A DNA stretch of 61,998 nt from Peptoniphilus sp034090345. GTDB lineage: Bacteria > Bacillota > Clostridia > Tissierellales > Peptoniphilaceae. Both the position numbers and the translations under genes were made by a program. Below are positions 50,031 through 59,767 of this stretch, piece by piece; position 1 is the first letter of the stretch, and every line of letters begins with the position of its first letter. Location of the stretch: the NCBI RefSeq assembly GCF_034090345.1, contig NZ_JAXDSS010000135.1, positions 1-61,998 on the forward strand, read 5' to 3'. Under the pieces are notes generated by a model. That model was not told where the DNA came from, ran no database searches, and saw only the letters and a program-made list of their open reading frames with translations.

Positions 50031-53000
50031 TTGGCACATCCTGTGAAATATGGGAAGAGAGAGAGAATGAGCTTTTCTCGAATACCAGAGGTACAAAATT
50101 TACCAAATCTTCTTGAAGTGCAGACAGCCTCATTTGATTGGTTAATCAAAGAGGGTTTGAAGGAAGTTTTTGATGAGGTATCTCCTATCGAGGATTACTC
50201 AGGTAACTTAATACTTGAATTTGTAGATTATTATGTATCTGCAGAACGTAAGTATTCAATAGACGATGCAAAGGAACGTGATACAAACTATTCTGCGCCT
50301 TTGAAAGTTAAGGTAAGACTTATAAATGCTGAAACTGGAGAGGTTAAGGAACAAGAAGTGTTCATGGGAGATCTTCCACTTATGACACCAACTGGAACAT
50401 TTATTATAAATGGTTCAGAACGTGTTGTGGTATCTCAACTCGTTAGAAGCCCGGGAAGTTATTATAAAGTAGAAACGGATAAAACGGGGAAGAGATTATA
50501 TTCGGCTACTGTTATTCCTAATCGTGGAGCGTGGCTTGAATATGAAACGGATGCTCAAGGTGTTATAAATGTAAGGCTTGATAGAACAAGAAAAATTCCT
50601 GTTACTGTTCTTATGAGGGCTATAGGCGTCGAATCTAATATGGAAATAACTGACATATTAGGAGAAAGTGAAGCATTGCTAAAGACTTTAGAGAAGGATT
50701 CTACTTCTAATAAAAATGAGGCATTACTTGAAATTTATAAGAAGCTTAGACCTGGTGAACCACCTACTATAGAGTCTGCTGAATCATTGTTTGAAAATAT
50801 GTTTTTTGACAATAGAAGATATGATTTAGCTCATGTAGGGAGGTACAAGTTTAATAAGAAACTTGGTATTTCAGCAAGAATTGAAGGACATTATGCAAGT
50901 AGTGATGTAGTAAATCCTGAAACTGGCGAAATAATAGTAGAAGAAGGAAACAGGTTCACTGAAGAAACGGCAAGAGCTGTTGAAAATGCAGGCATTAATA
51001 AACTTATTGTAACTGTTAAATCGATTCGTGAAGATGAACAGGATAGAGATGTAATTGTTATTGGAAATAATTTTGCATATCCAGATGATTTTGAACTACC
51101 TTTTGATTTAAAAGAGTTAGGATTTAAAGAAAAAGTTTATTATCCTTTATTTAAACAAATCGTCGAAAAATTTGAAGACGATGAAGAAAAATTAAAACAA
51201 GAATTAAAGAAAAATTATCGACTACTTAGTCCTAAACATATAACTGTAGATGACATCATCGCATCTGTAAATTATGAATTTGGGCTTTCATTTAACGTTG
51301 GGGTAGTAGATGATATTGACCATTTAGGAAACAGAAGAATTAGATCTGTAGGAGAGCTTTTACAAAATCAATTTAGAATTGGCATTTCAAGAATGGAAAG
51401 AGTTATACGTGAAAGAATGACTGTTCAAGATGTAGATGCTACAACTCCTCAATCGTTAATAAATATAAGACCTGTAACAGCTGCTATTAAAGAGTTCTTC
51501 GGGTCATCACAACTTTCACAATTTATGGACCAAAATAACCCTCTATCAGAATTAACTCACAAGAGAAGGCTATCTGCACTAGGGCCTGGTGGATTGAGCA
51601 GAGATAGAGCCGGCTTTGAAGTGCGTGACGTCCATAATTCCCATTATGGTAGAATGTGTCCTATTGAGACACCGGAAGGTCCTAACATAGGACTGATAAC
51701 TTCTCTTACGACATATGCGAGAATTAATGAATACGGATTTTTAGAGACTCCTTATAGAAAAGTAAAAATTGGAGAAGGAATTGTAACCGATGAGATTGAA
51801 TATATAACTGCTGATGTTGAGTATGAGCAAATTATAGCTCAATCTAATGAGTTGCTTGATGAAAACGGAAGATTTATAAATGATAGAGTAGTTGCAAGGG
51901 GCCATGAAGGGGTAGTAGATATCTTTGACTCTAAAGAAGTAACTTACATGGACGTATCCCCTCAACAAATAGTTGCGGTAGGTACAGCGATGATTCCTTT
52001 CCTTGAAAACGACGATGCGAACAGAGCCCTAATGGGTGCCAACATGCAACGTCAAGCAGTTCCTCTATTAAAAACAGAAGCTCCTGTAATTGGTACTGGT
52101 ATTGAGTACAGAGCGGCTAAGGACTCAGGTGTAGTTATCATATCTAAAGAAGATGGTGAGATAACTAAAGTTGATGCCACAGAAATAGTTGTCAGAAGAG
52201 ATTCTGATGGAGTGAAGGATAGATATGAGCTTCATAAATTTATCGGAGCTAACCAAGGGACTACTATAAATCAAAGGCCTATCGTAAAGAAGGGACAAAA
52301 AGTTAAAAAAGGCGAAATCATAGCCGATGGTCCTTCTACAGATATGGGTGAAATGGCATTGGGTAAAAACATACTTATAGCTTTCATGAACTGGGAAGGT
52401 TATAACTATGAAGATGCGATGCTAGTAAATAAAGACTTAGTAATAGATGACACTTTGACTTCTCTTCACATTGAAGAATATGAATCGGAAGCTAGAGATA
52501 CAAAACTTGGGCCTGAAGAGATAACTCGTGATATTCCAAATGTTGGCGATGATATGTTAAAAGATTTGGATGAAAGAGGAATCATCAGAATAGGCGCTGA
52601 AGTAAAACCTGGAAATATTCTTGTAGGTAAGGTGACTCCTAAGGGGGAAACTGAACTATCAGCTGAAGAAAGACTTTTACGTGCTATTTTCGGAGAAAAG
52701 GCTAGAGAAGTAAGAGATACTTCACTTAGACTTCCTCACGGAGAGCAAGGTATTGTTGTAGATGTAAAGACTTTTACAAGAGAAGCCGGAGATGAACTTC
52801 AACCTGGCGTAAATGAAATGGTCAGAGTATTTATAGCTACAAAGAGAAAAATTCAAGTTGGAGATAAGATGTGTGGTCGTCACGGCAACAAGGGGGTCAT
52901 CTCAAGGGTTATGCCTGCTGAAGATATGCCTTATATGCCGGATGGAACACCTATACAAATAGTATTAAATCCACTTGGGGTACCTTCACGTATGAACCTT

Positions 53001-53789
53001 GGGCAGGTATTGGAAGTTCACTTGGGACTTGCAGCTAAGAAACTTGGCTGGCATGTTGCGACTCCGGTATTTGACGGGGCTAACGAGGAAGATATTCAAA
53101 AGGCTTTGAGCCAAGCTGGATATCCTATAGACGGGAAAATCCAATTGAGAGATGGTAGAACAGGTGAAGAATTCGACCACCCTGTAACTGTTGGATATAT
53201 GTATATGCTTAAACTTCACCATTTAGTAGATGAAAAGATTCACGCAAGAAGTACCGGACCTTATTCTTTAGTAACACAACAACCTCTTGGAGGTAAAGCT
53301 CAATTTGGTGGACAAAGATTTGGAGAAATGGAAGTTTGGGCTCTTGAAGCTTATGGTGCAAGTTATACTCTTCAAGAAATGTTGACGGTAAAGAGTGATG
53401 ATATTGTTGGACGTGTTAAGACATACGAAGCAATTGTAAAGGGAGAAAACATTCCTCAACCAGGAGTGCCTGAATCATTCAAAGTATTGATTAAGGAACT
53501 TCAATCATTAGCTCTTGAAATAAAAGTTTTGGATGAACACGGACAAGATGTTGATCTTGAAGTTGACGAAGATGATTTAGACAGAATTGACAATATTTCA
53601 AATAATGATGAAGAAATAAAAGACCTTATAGAAAATAACCAAGCTCCTACACAAGGCGTGATTAAGAGAATTTCTACAGATGATATAGAAGCTCTTGAAG
53701 AAGGTTATGAAGAAGAGAACGAAGAAGATGAATTAGACGGTCATTATGAACAAGACTTTGGTTCTTATGATGACTCTGATGATGAGTAA
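50031..53789 (+). CDS. rpoB: RNA polymerase beta subunit
   Basis: Catalytic core subunit of RNA polymerase, 1252 residues. It has PVKYGKRERMSFSRIPEV at the start, the rifampicin region SSQLSQFMDQNNPLSELTHKR followed by RLSALGPGGL (wild-type at the Asp, His and Ser positions where resistance mutations occur), EGPNIGLI, GKNILIAFMNWEGYNYEDA, DKMCGRHGNKGV and the C-terminal GGQRFGEMEVWALEAYGA. The C-terminus has an acidic tail (EEENEEDELDG...). The start is TTG with AAGGGGTGAT upstream. rpoC follows after 35 bases. The usual rplKAJL genes are not upstream. Confidence 0.97.
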   Translation: MAHPVKYGKRERMSFSRIPEVQNLPNLLEVQTASFDWLIKEGLKEVFDEVSPIEDYSGNLILEFVDYYVSAERKYSIDDAKERDTNYSAPLKVKVRLINAETGEVKEQEVFMGDLPLMTPTGTFIINGSERVVVSQLVRSPGSYYKVETDKTGKRLYSATVIPNRGAWLEYETDAQGVINVRLDRTRKIPVTVLMRAIGVESNMEITDILGESEALLKTLEKDSTSNKNEALLEIYKKLRPGEPPTIESAESLFENMFFDNRRYDLAHVGRYKFNKKLGISARIEGHYASSDVVNPETGEIIVEEGNRFTEETARAVENAGINKLIVTVKSIREDEQDRDVIVIGNNFAYPDDFELPFDLKELGFKEKVYYPLFKQIVEKFEDDEEKLKQELKKNYRLLSPKHITVDDIIASVNYEFGLSFNVGVVDDIDHLGNRRIRSVGELLQNQFRIGISRMERVIRERMTVQDVDATTPQSLINIRPVTAAIKEFFGSSQLSQFMDQNNPLSELTHKRRLSALGPGGLSRDRAGFEVRDVHNSHYGRMCPIETPEGPNIGLITSLTTYARINEYGFLETPYRKVKIGEGIVTDEIEYITADVEYEQIIAQSNELLDENGRFINDRVVARGHEGVVDIFDSKEVTYMDVSPQQIVAVGTAMIPFLENDDANRALMGANMQRQAVPLLKTEAPVIGTGIEYRAAKDSGVVIISKEDGEITKVDATEIVVRRDSDGVKDRYELHKFIGANQGTTINQRPIVKKGQKVKKGEIIADGPSTDMGEMALGKNILIAFMNWEGYNYEDAMLVNKDLVIDDTLTSLHIEEYESEARDTKLGPEEITRDIPNVGDDMLKDLDERGIIRIGAEVKPGNILVGKVTPKGETELSAEERLLRAIFGEKAREVRDTSLRLPHGEQGIVVDVKTFTREAGDELQPGVNEMVRVFIATKRKIQVGDKMCGRHGNKGVISRVMPAEDMPYMPDGTPIQIVLNPLGVPSRMNLGQVLEVHLGLAAKKLGWHVATPVFDGANEEDIQKALSQAGYPIDGKIQLRDGRTGEEFDHPVTVGYMYMLKLHHLVDEKIHARSTGPYSLVTQQPLGGKAQFGGQRFGEMEVWALEAYGASYTLQEMLTVKSDDIVGRVKTYEAIVKGENIPQPGVPESFKVLIKELQSLALEIKVLDEHGQDVDLEVDEDDLDRIDNISNNDEEIKDLIENNQAPTQGVIKRISTDDIEALEEGYEEENEEDELDGHYEQDFGSYDDSDDE

Positions 53790-53824
53790 CTTATTTATAA
53801 GCTACAGAAAGGAGAGAATGCTCC

Positions 53825-56800
53825 TTGAGCGAACACGAATTATTTCACTCAATTAAAATAGGGCTGGCTTCACCTGAAAAAATAAGACAATGGTCTTATG
53901 GAGAAGTTAAAAAGCCGGAAACTATAAATTATAGAACGCTAAAGCCTGAAAAAGAAGGTTTATTCTGTGAAAAGATATTTGGACCTACTAAGGACTGGGA
54001 ATGTAGTTGCGGCAAATATAAGAGAGTAAGATATAAAGGTGTAGTGTGTGAAAAATGTGGAGTTGAAGTGACAAAGGCAAAAGTTCGTCGTGAGAGAATG
54101 GGACACATAGAACTTGCAGCTCCAGTATCTCACATTTGGTACTTTAAAGGAATTCCTTCAAGAATGGGACTTGTGCTTGATATGAGCCCAAGAGCTCTTG
54201 AAAAAGTTCTTTATTTTGCATCTTATATAGTAACTCATGTTGAGAGAGAAGCAGACTTGCCTCTTTATCAAAAACAACTTTTAACAGAAATAGAATACAG
54301 AGAATACAAGAGAGAATACGGCGACCAATTTACTGCTAAAATGGGAGCTGAAGCTATAAAGGATTTACTTCAAAGCATAGATTTGCAGAGAGAATCTGAA
54401 TTATTAAGCGCTGAAGTAGAAGCTGCAACAGGACAAAAGAAAGTTAGAATTTCAAGAAGATTAGAAGTTATAGAAGCTTTTCTTCAATCAGGGAACAGAC
54501 CTGAATGGATGATACTTGAAGCGGTTCCTGTAATCCCACCGGACATAAGACCTATGGTTCAATTAGACGGCGGAAGATTCGCAACAAGCGATTTAAATGA
54601 CCTTTATAGAAGAATCATAAACAGAAACAACAGACTTAAAAAATTATTAGATATCAATGCACCGGATATCATTGTAAGAAATGAAAAGAGAATGCTTCAA
54701 GAAGCGGTCGATGCACTGATAGACAACGGTAGAAGAGGAAGACCTGTTACAGGACCTGGAAACAGAGCGCTTAAATCTCTTTCTGAGATGCTAAAGGGTA
54801 AGCAAGGTCGTTTCAGACAAAACTTACTTGGAAAGCGTGTTGACTATTCAGGACGTTCCGTAATTGTGGTAGGTCCAGACCTTAAATTCTACCAATGTGG
54901 TCTTCCGAAGAATATGGCGCTTGAATTGTTTAAACCATTTGTAATGAGAGAACTTGTTGCACAAGGCTATGCGCACAATATCAAGAGTGCTAAGAGAATG
55001 GTTGAGAGAATGAAGGAAGAAGTTTGGGATGTACTTGAAGAAGTAATAAAAGACCATCCAGTGCTTCTAAACCGTGCGCCGACACTTCACAGACTTGGTA
55101 TTCAAGCTTTTGAACCGGTGCTTGTAGAAGGAAAGGCTATTAAACTTCATCCGCTTTCATGTACAGCATATAATGCCGACTTCGACGGGGACCAAATGGC
55201 TGTCCATTTACCACTATCGACAGAAGCGCAAGCAGAAGCAAGACTTCTTATGCTATCTACAAACAATATACTAGGGCTTAAAGACGGTAAACCTATCGCA
55301 ACTCCAACTCAAGATATGATTTTAGGTTCTTATTATCTAACTTTAGATATAGGAGAATCTAAGAAAGGAGATGGAATGATATTTACCAGCGAAGATGAGA
55401 TGATGCATGCATACTATGCAGGTTTCTTGCATCTACAAGCTCACGTAGGAGTTAGAAGATATGCTGATGAAAACGACAGATGGGGTAAAATTGTATATTC
55501 TACAGTAGGTAGATTTATAATGAACAGCTTTATACCTCAGGACCTTGGATTTGTAGACAGAAATGTCGATAAATATTCTCTTGAAGTAGATAAAGTAACT
55601 GACAAGAAGTTACTTGGTAAGATAATAGAAAAGACTTATAAAAAACATGGCAATATAGTTACAGCTAAGTTGCTTGACAATATAAAAGAAAATGGATACC
55701 ACTACTCAACCATTGGTGCTATTTCAATTTCAATGGGCGACGTTGAAGTACCGGAATCAAAACCTGAAATCTTAGCTCAAGCTAAAGCTGAAGTAGATAA
55801 ATACGAAAAAGCATTCCGTAGAGGTTTGATTTCAGACGAAGAGAGATACGAAAAAGTAATAGACATCTGGAACAAGGCTACAGATGATTTGACAGACGAT
55901 GTAATGGAAGGCTTTGATAGACTTAACAACATTTACATCATGGCGGACTCAGGAGCCAGAGGTTCTAAGAATCAAATCAGACAGTTGGCCGGAATGAGAG
56001 GTTTGATGGCTTCTCCATCCGGTAGAACTATCGAGGTTCCTATTACATCTAACTTCCGTGAAGGACTTTCAGTGCTTGAATTCTATATGTCAGCGCATGG
56101 TTCCAGAAAGGGACTTGCGGACACAGCGCTTAGAACTGCGGACTCCGGATATTTGACAAGAAGACTTGTAGACGTTGCTCAACAAGTAATAATCAAAGAA
56201 GAAGACTGCGGAACTGATGAGTATTTAGTTGCAAGAGATTTCAAGGACGGAAAAGAACTGATAGAGGGATTAAAAGATAGAATTGAAGGAAGATATTCTT
56301 TCGAAGATATTGTACATCCAGAAACAGGAGAAGTATTAGTACAAGCAAACCATGAAATTTCTGATGATGATGCAGAAAAAATAGTTGAAGCTGGAATAAA
56401 AGAAGTTAAAGTTAGAACTGTATTAGGCTGTAAAGCTAAGACAGGAGTTTGTGCTCATTGTTACGGACGTAACTTGGCAACGGGAAACCATGTAGACATT
56501 GGAGAAGCTGTAGGAGTAATTGCAGCTCAATCAATAGGAGAACCTGGGACTCAGCTTACAATGAGAACTTTCCACACTGGTGGGGTTGCATCTGCTGCGG
56601 ATATAACACAAGGTCTTCCTCGTGTTGAAGAACTTTTTGAAGCAAGAAAACCTAAGGGATTAGCAGTTATTTCAGAAGTTGACGGTACAGTTGAAATTAG
56701 AGAGCAAAACAGAAAACGTGAAGTTGTTGTCACGCCAAGGGATGGAGAGTCTCATAGCTACAACATAGTTTACGGGGCAAGACTTAAAGTTAAAAATGGT

Positions 56801-57403
56801 GACTATGTAGAAAAAGGACAAGAGCTTACCCAAGGTTCAGTTTACCCTCAAGATTTATTGAGAGTAATGGGGGCTAAGGGAGTTGAGGAATACATTGTTA
56901 AAGAAGTTCAAAGAGTTTATAGGCTTCAAGGGGTAGATATCAACGATAAGCATATTGAAATCATAGTACGTCAAATGTTGTCTAAGTATAAGATTGATGA
57001 CCCGGGAGATACAGAATTCTTGCCAGGTTCATTAGTTGATGCAACAGAATACAAGTTGACAAACAAGCAAATGATAGAAGAAGGTAAAAATCCTGCTATC
57101 GGAGAAGTTAATCTACTTGGTATAACTAAAGCTTCGCTTGCTACAGATTCATTCTTATCAGCGGCATCATTCCAAGAAACGACAAGAGTTCTTACAGATG
57201 CAGCAATAAAAGGTAAGGAAGATAAATTACACGGGCTTAAAGAAAATATAATAATAGGTCAGTTAATTCCTGCAGGTACAGGGGCAAGACAAAATAAACT
57301 TGTACAATTAGATGTAGATGAAAAACTAAAAGAAAATTATTTACTTCTTGAAAATTCAGAATTCATTGATGAAAGTGAACTTGAAGAAGAAGTAGCAGAA
57401 TAG
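53825..57403 (+). CDS. rpoC: RNA polymerase beta' subunit
   Basis: Catalytic subunit, 1192 residues. The zinc ribbon is C-S-C-G...CEKCGVEV near residue 60. The active-site motif NADFDGDQM (Mg2+) is near residue 450, the bridge helix/trigger loop region is in the C-terminal half, and a second Cys cluster CGTDEY...CKAKTGVCAHCYGR is near 880. The TTG start is supported by AGAAAGGAGAG 9 bases upstream; an ATG at 53818 is in another frame. It ends at a strong terminator. Confidence 0.97.
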   Translation: MSEHELFHSIKIGLASPEKIRQWSYGEVKKPETINYRTLKPEKEGLFCEKIFGPTKDWECSCGKYKRVRYKGVVCEKCGVEVTKAKVRRERMGHIELAAPVSHIWYFKGIPSRMGLVLDMSPRALEKVLYFASYIVTHVEREADLPLYQKQLLTEIEYREYKREYGDQFTAKMGAEAIKDLLQSIDLQRESELLSAEVEAATGQKKVRISRRLEVIEAFLQSGNRPEWMILEAVPVIPPDIRPMVQLDGGRFATSDLNDLYRRIINRNNRLKKLLDINAPDIIVRNEKRMLQEAVDALIDNGRRGRPVTGPGNRALKSLSEMLKGKQGRFRQNLLGKRVDYSGRSVIVVGPDLKFYQCGLPKNMALELFKPFVMRELVAQGYAHNIKSAKRMVERMKEEVWDVLEEVIKDHPVLLNRAPTLHRLGIQAFEPVLVEGKAIKLHPLSCTAYNADFDGDQMAVHLPLSTEAQAEARLLMLSTNNILGLKDGKPIATPTQDMILGSYYLTLDIGESKKGDGMIFTSEDEMMHAYYAGFLHLQAHVGVRRYADENDRWGKIVYSTVGRFIMNSFIPQDLGFVDRNVDKYSLEVDKVTDKKLLGKIIEKTYKKHGNIVTAKLLDNIKENGYHYSTIGAISISMGDVEVPESKPEILAQAKAEVDKYEKAFRRGLISDEERYEKVIDIWNKATDDLTDDVMEGFDRLNNIYIMADSGARGSKNQIRQLAGMRGLMASPSGRTIEVPITSNFREGLSVLEFYMSAHGSRKGLADTALRTADSGYLTRRLVDVAQQVIIKEEDCGTDEYLVARDFKDGKELIEGLKDRIEGRYSFEDIVHPETGEVLVQANHEISDDDAEKIVEAGIKEVKVRTVLGCKAKTGVCAHCYGRNLATGNHVDIGEAVGVIAAQSIGEPGTQLTMRTFHTGGVASAADITQGLPRVEELFEARKPKGLAVISEVDGTVEIREQNRKREVVVTPRDGESHSYNIVYGARLKVKNGDYVEKGQELTQGSVYPQDLLRVMGAKGVEEYIVKEVQRVYRLQGVDINDKHIEIIVRQMLSKYKIDDPGDTEFLPGSLVDATEYKLTNKQMIEEGKNPAIGEVNLLGITKASLATDSFLSAASFQETTRVLTDAAIKGKEDKLHGLKENIIIGQLIPAGTGARQNKLVQLDVDEKLKENYLLLENSEFIDESELEEEVAE

Positions 57404-57407
57404 AAAT

Positions 57408-57439
57408 AAAATCCGTCGGAGAAATCTGGCGGATTTTTT
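57408..57439 (+). terminator. Terminator of rpoBC
   Basis: AAAATCCG/CGGATTTT (57408-57415 with 57430-57437) is followed by T residues. Confidence 0.85.
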
Positions 57440-57698
57440 GCGTTGCTAGTTAAGAGGAATATGTTTAAGGGGTAATAATTTATTCTTAAGAGTAATTAAA
57501 AAAGGTTGACTTTACTACGATTGCGTAATATATTGAAAAAAGGTAAAAGTATAAACTAATAAAAATAGAAGTATGTATGTTTAATGTTGTTGATTCAGAA
57601 AAAATATAAAAATTTTCTAACTTGTTTATTTACAATGAGGAATGGAGAGTTTTGATAATATATATGAGTCGTATAAGGAGATTAGTAAGGAGGTTGTT

Positions 57699-58472
57699 AT
57701 GAAAAAATATTTAATATTACCACTAATTCTATGGATATTTTTGATGGGTTGTTCACAAGGGACAAAAAGCAATTCGAGTGAAGATACTGAGGCTGTAGAC
57801 AAAAAAGAAATATTTTCAAAATTATTAAGAGAAAAAGATTTAATGAGTTATGTTGTTAAGACTCAAAACGAAGCGACATTTAATGCTCAATCTGAAGAGA
57901 AAAGAGAAGTGACTAATTCAAATGGGACTGTTGAAATGATAAGGGAGCCTAAGATATATCATGCAAAATGGGAAGATGTAAGTGATAACACTAAAGATGA
58001 AAGCGAAGTTTATATCATAGACAAAGAGAATTTTTATAGAGAAAACAAAGGGGAATGGAATAAGAAAACAATTGATGATATGAACGCCAATAAAGAAGAC
58101 ATACCTACTTTTGTTGCGAAAACTACATTTGATTCAAACTCTATTTTAGAAAATCTTGAAAGTTATTATGAAATCGTAAAGTCACAAGATAGTTATATAT
58201 TAAAGCTTGAGTCCAACTCAGATAATATAAGTGAAATTAAAAATATTCTTTTTGGAAAAGATGAGAGCAATTCATTTATAGGAGAGTTAACTTCAATAAG
58301 AGCTGAATTTTATTTTGAAAAAGATACATATAAGCCTATTTCATTTGAGTGGGAAGCACGCTTTTTAAATAAGGAGAACGACGAAGTTACGCAGTTAAAA
58401 CAAATCGGGAATTATGAAAAAATAAATCAACTTGAAGAGATAGAAATTCCTGAAGAGATTAAAAATCTATAG
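57699..58472 (+). CDS. Putative lipoprotein of unknown function
   Basis: 257 residues with a signal peptide ending in a lipobox (ILWIFLMGC, Cys near residue 18), so it is probably lipid-anchored on the cell surface. The mature part is polar and acidic, with no motif I recognise; its repeated beta-rich pattern (Y-I-I-D-K-E-N-F-Y, E-W-N-K-K) resembles LolA/LppX-fold or DUF6612-type lipoproteins. ATG 57699 is chosen because AAGGAGG lies 6 bases upstream and it gives a proper signal peptide; the frame is open 57 bases further up. Monocistronic. The ~235 bases before it show no clear promoter. Confidence 0.8.
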   Translation: MKKYLILPLILWIFLMGCSQGTKSNSSEDTEAVDKKEIFSKLLREKDLMSYVVKTQNEATFNAQSEEKREVTNSNGTVEMIREPKIYHAKWEDVSDNTKDESEVYIIDKENFYRENKGEWNKKTIDDMNANKEDIPTFVAKTTFDSNSILENLESYYEIVKSQDSYILKLESNSDNISEIKNILFGKDESNSFIGELTSIRAEFYFEKDTYKPISFEWEARFLNKENDEVTQLKQIGNYEKINQLEEIEIPEEIKNL

Positions 58473-58567
58473 TGAAAAAGTTATAAAACTTTTTTAAAAA
58501 ATTTTTGAGAATACAGTTTAGTATTTTAGTAGTTGAACTTAATCTAAAATAAATAATTTAAATTTTT

Positions 58568-58611
58568 AAGACCTAAAATATCTTTTGTGATATGTTTTGG
58601 GTCTTTTTTGT
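58568..58611 (+). terminator. Terminator after the lipoprotein gene
   Basis: A long imperfect stem, AAGACCTAAAATATC/GATATGTTTTGGGTCTT, is followed by six T. Confidence 0.85.
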
Positions 58612-58660
58612 TTATAAGTATTCTAAAGCTACAAATTAGAGAAATATTGGCTAAATAAAG

Positions 58661-58689
58661 TTGACTTAAAACAGGTTGAATGATATACT
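58661..58689 (+). promoter_or_regulatory. Promoter of the str operon (rpsL-rpsG-fusA-tuf)
   Basis: TTGACT (58661-58666) and TATACT (58684-58689) are 17 bases apart. The predicted leader is about 85 bases and contains a 28-bp perfect palindrome. Confidence 0.8.
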
Positions 58690-58711
58690 TATTGAGTATT
58701 TTGATAGCTAT

Positions 58712-58739
58712 TTAAGACTACCTTTAAAGGTAGTCTTAA
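58712..58739 (+). promoter_or_regulatory. 28-bp perfect inverted repeat in the rpsL leader
   Basis: TTAAGACTACCTTT directly abuts AAAGGTAGTCTTAA, giving a perfect 14-bp arm hairpin or a protein-binding site. No T run follows, so it is not a simple terminator. The position in the leader suggests control of the str operon by ribosomal protein or RNase processing (inference). Confidence 0.6.
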
Positions 58740-58779
58740 TGTGTGTGTTGGAATTTACTAATTTTATGGAGGTGAAAGA

Positions 58780-59193
58780 ATGCCAACTATTAACCAATTA
58801 ATCAGAAAAGGTAGAAAGAAAATTGAAACTAAATCAAAGTCACCAGCTCTTGATGTTAACTATGATTCACTAAGAAAAGTTGAAACAGAAGTAAACTCAC
58901 CACAAAAGAGAGGGGTTTGTGTAGCAGTTAGAACAGTAACTCCTAAGAAGCCTAACTCAGCGCTTAGAAAAGTAGCCAGAGTTCGTCTTACGAATGGATA
59001 CGAAGTAATGGCTTACATCCCGGGGATAGGACACAACCTACAAGAACACAGTGTTGTACTTATCAGAGGTGGAAGAGTTAAGGACCTTCCAGGGGTTAGA
59101 TATCACATTGTTCGTGGAACACTTGATACAGCTGGAGTTGATAACAGAAAACAATCAAGATCTAAATATGGTACTAAGAGACCTAAGAAATAA
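58780..59193 (+). CDS. rpsL: 30S ribosomal protein S12
   Basis: 137 residues, the longer Gram-positive form. Streptomycin-related lysines are wild-type: PKKPNSALRK (K57) and RGGRVKDLPGV (K101). The family-specific start is MPTINQLIRKGRK. GGAGGTGA precedes the ATG. First gene of the str operon. Confidence 0.97.
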   Translation: MPTINQLIRKGRKKIETKSKSPALDVNYDSLRKVETEVNSPQKRGVCVAVRTVTPKKPNSALRKVARVRLTNGYEVMAYIPGIGHNLQEHSVVLIRGGRVKDLPGVRYHIVRGTLDTAGVDNRKQSRSKYGTKRPKK

Positions 59194-59284
59194 GATTGAT
59201 TTGATTTAACATTCTTTATATAGATTTTTTGGCTTACGTTAATCGAGTACCAATGAATCGACTAAATAGTTAAGGAGGGAAGTT

Positions 59285-59755
59285 ATGCCAAGAAAAGGAC
59301 ACATCCAAAAAAGGCAAGTAATGGCTGATCCTGTTTATGATGATGTAATAATCACAAAACTTATCAACAACGTAATGTTAGATGGTAAAAAGGGTACAGC
59401 ACAAAGAATTGTATACAACGCTCTTGAAAATATTCAAGGGGAAACAGGTGAAGAAGCTTTAGAAGTATTCTACAAAGCTCTTAATAATGTAATGCCTGTA
59501 TTAGAAGTAAAAGCAAGAAGAATCGGTGGAGCTACTTACCAAGTACCTATGGAAGTTAGACCTGAAAGACGTCAAACACTTGGACTAAGATGGTTGGTTA
59601 AGTATGCAAGAGCTAGAGGCGAAAAAACTATGGCTCAAAGACTTGCGAAAGAAATACTTGACGCATCTAATAACTTAGGCGCAAGTGTGAAGAGAAAAGA
59701 AGAAATGCATAGAACAGCAGAAGCCAATAAGGCATTTGCTCACTATAGATGGTAA
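59285..59755 (+). CDS. rpsG: 30S ribosomal protein S7
   Basis: 156 residues: MPRKGHIQKRQVMADPVYDD, INNVMLDGKKGTAQRIVYNA, ARRIGGATYQVPMEVRPERR and the C-terminal KRKEEMHRTAEANKAFAHYRW. Binds 16S rRNA 3' domain and can act as operon regulator in E. coli. AAGGAGG precedes the ATG. 91 bases separate it from rpsL, 12 bases from fusA. Confidence 0.97.
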   Translation: MPRKGHIQKRQVMADPVYDDVIITKLINNVMLDGKKGTAQRIVYNALENIQGETGEEALEVFYKALNNVMPVLEVKARRIGGATYQVPMEVRPERRQTLGLRWLVKYARARGEKTMAQRLAKEILDASNNLGASVKRKEEMHRTAEANKAFAHYRW

Positions 59756-59767
59756 GGGAGGAAGCCC

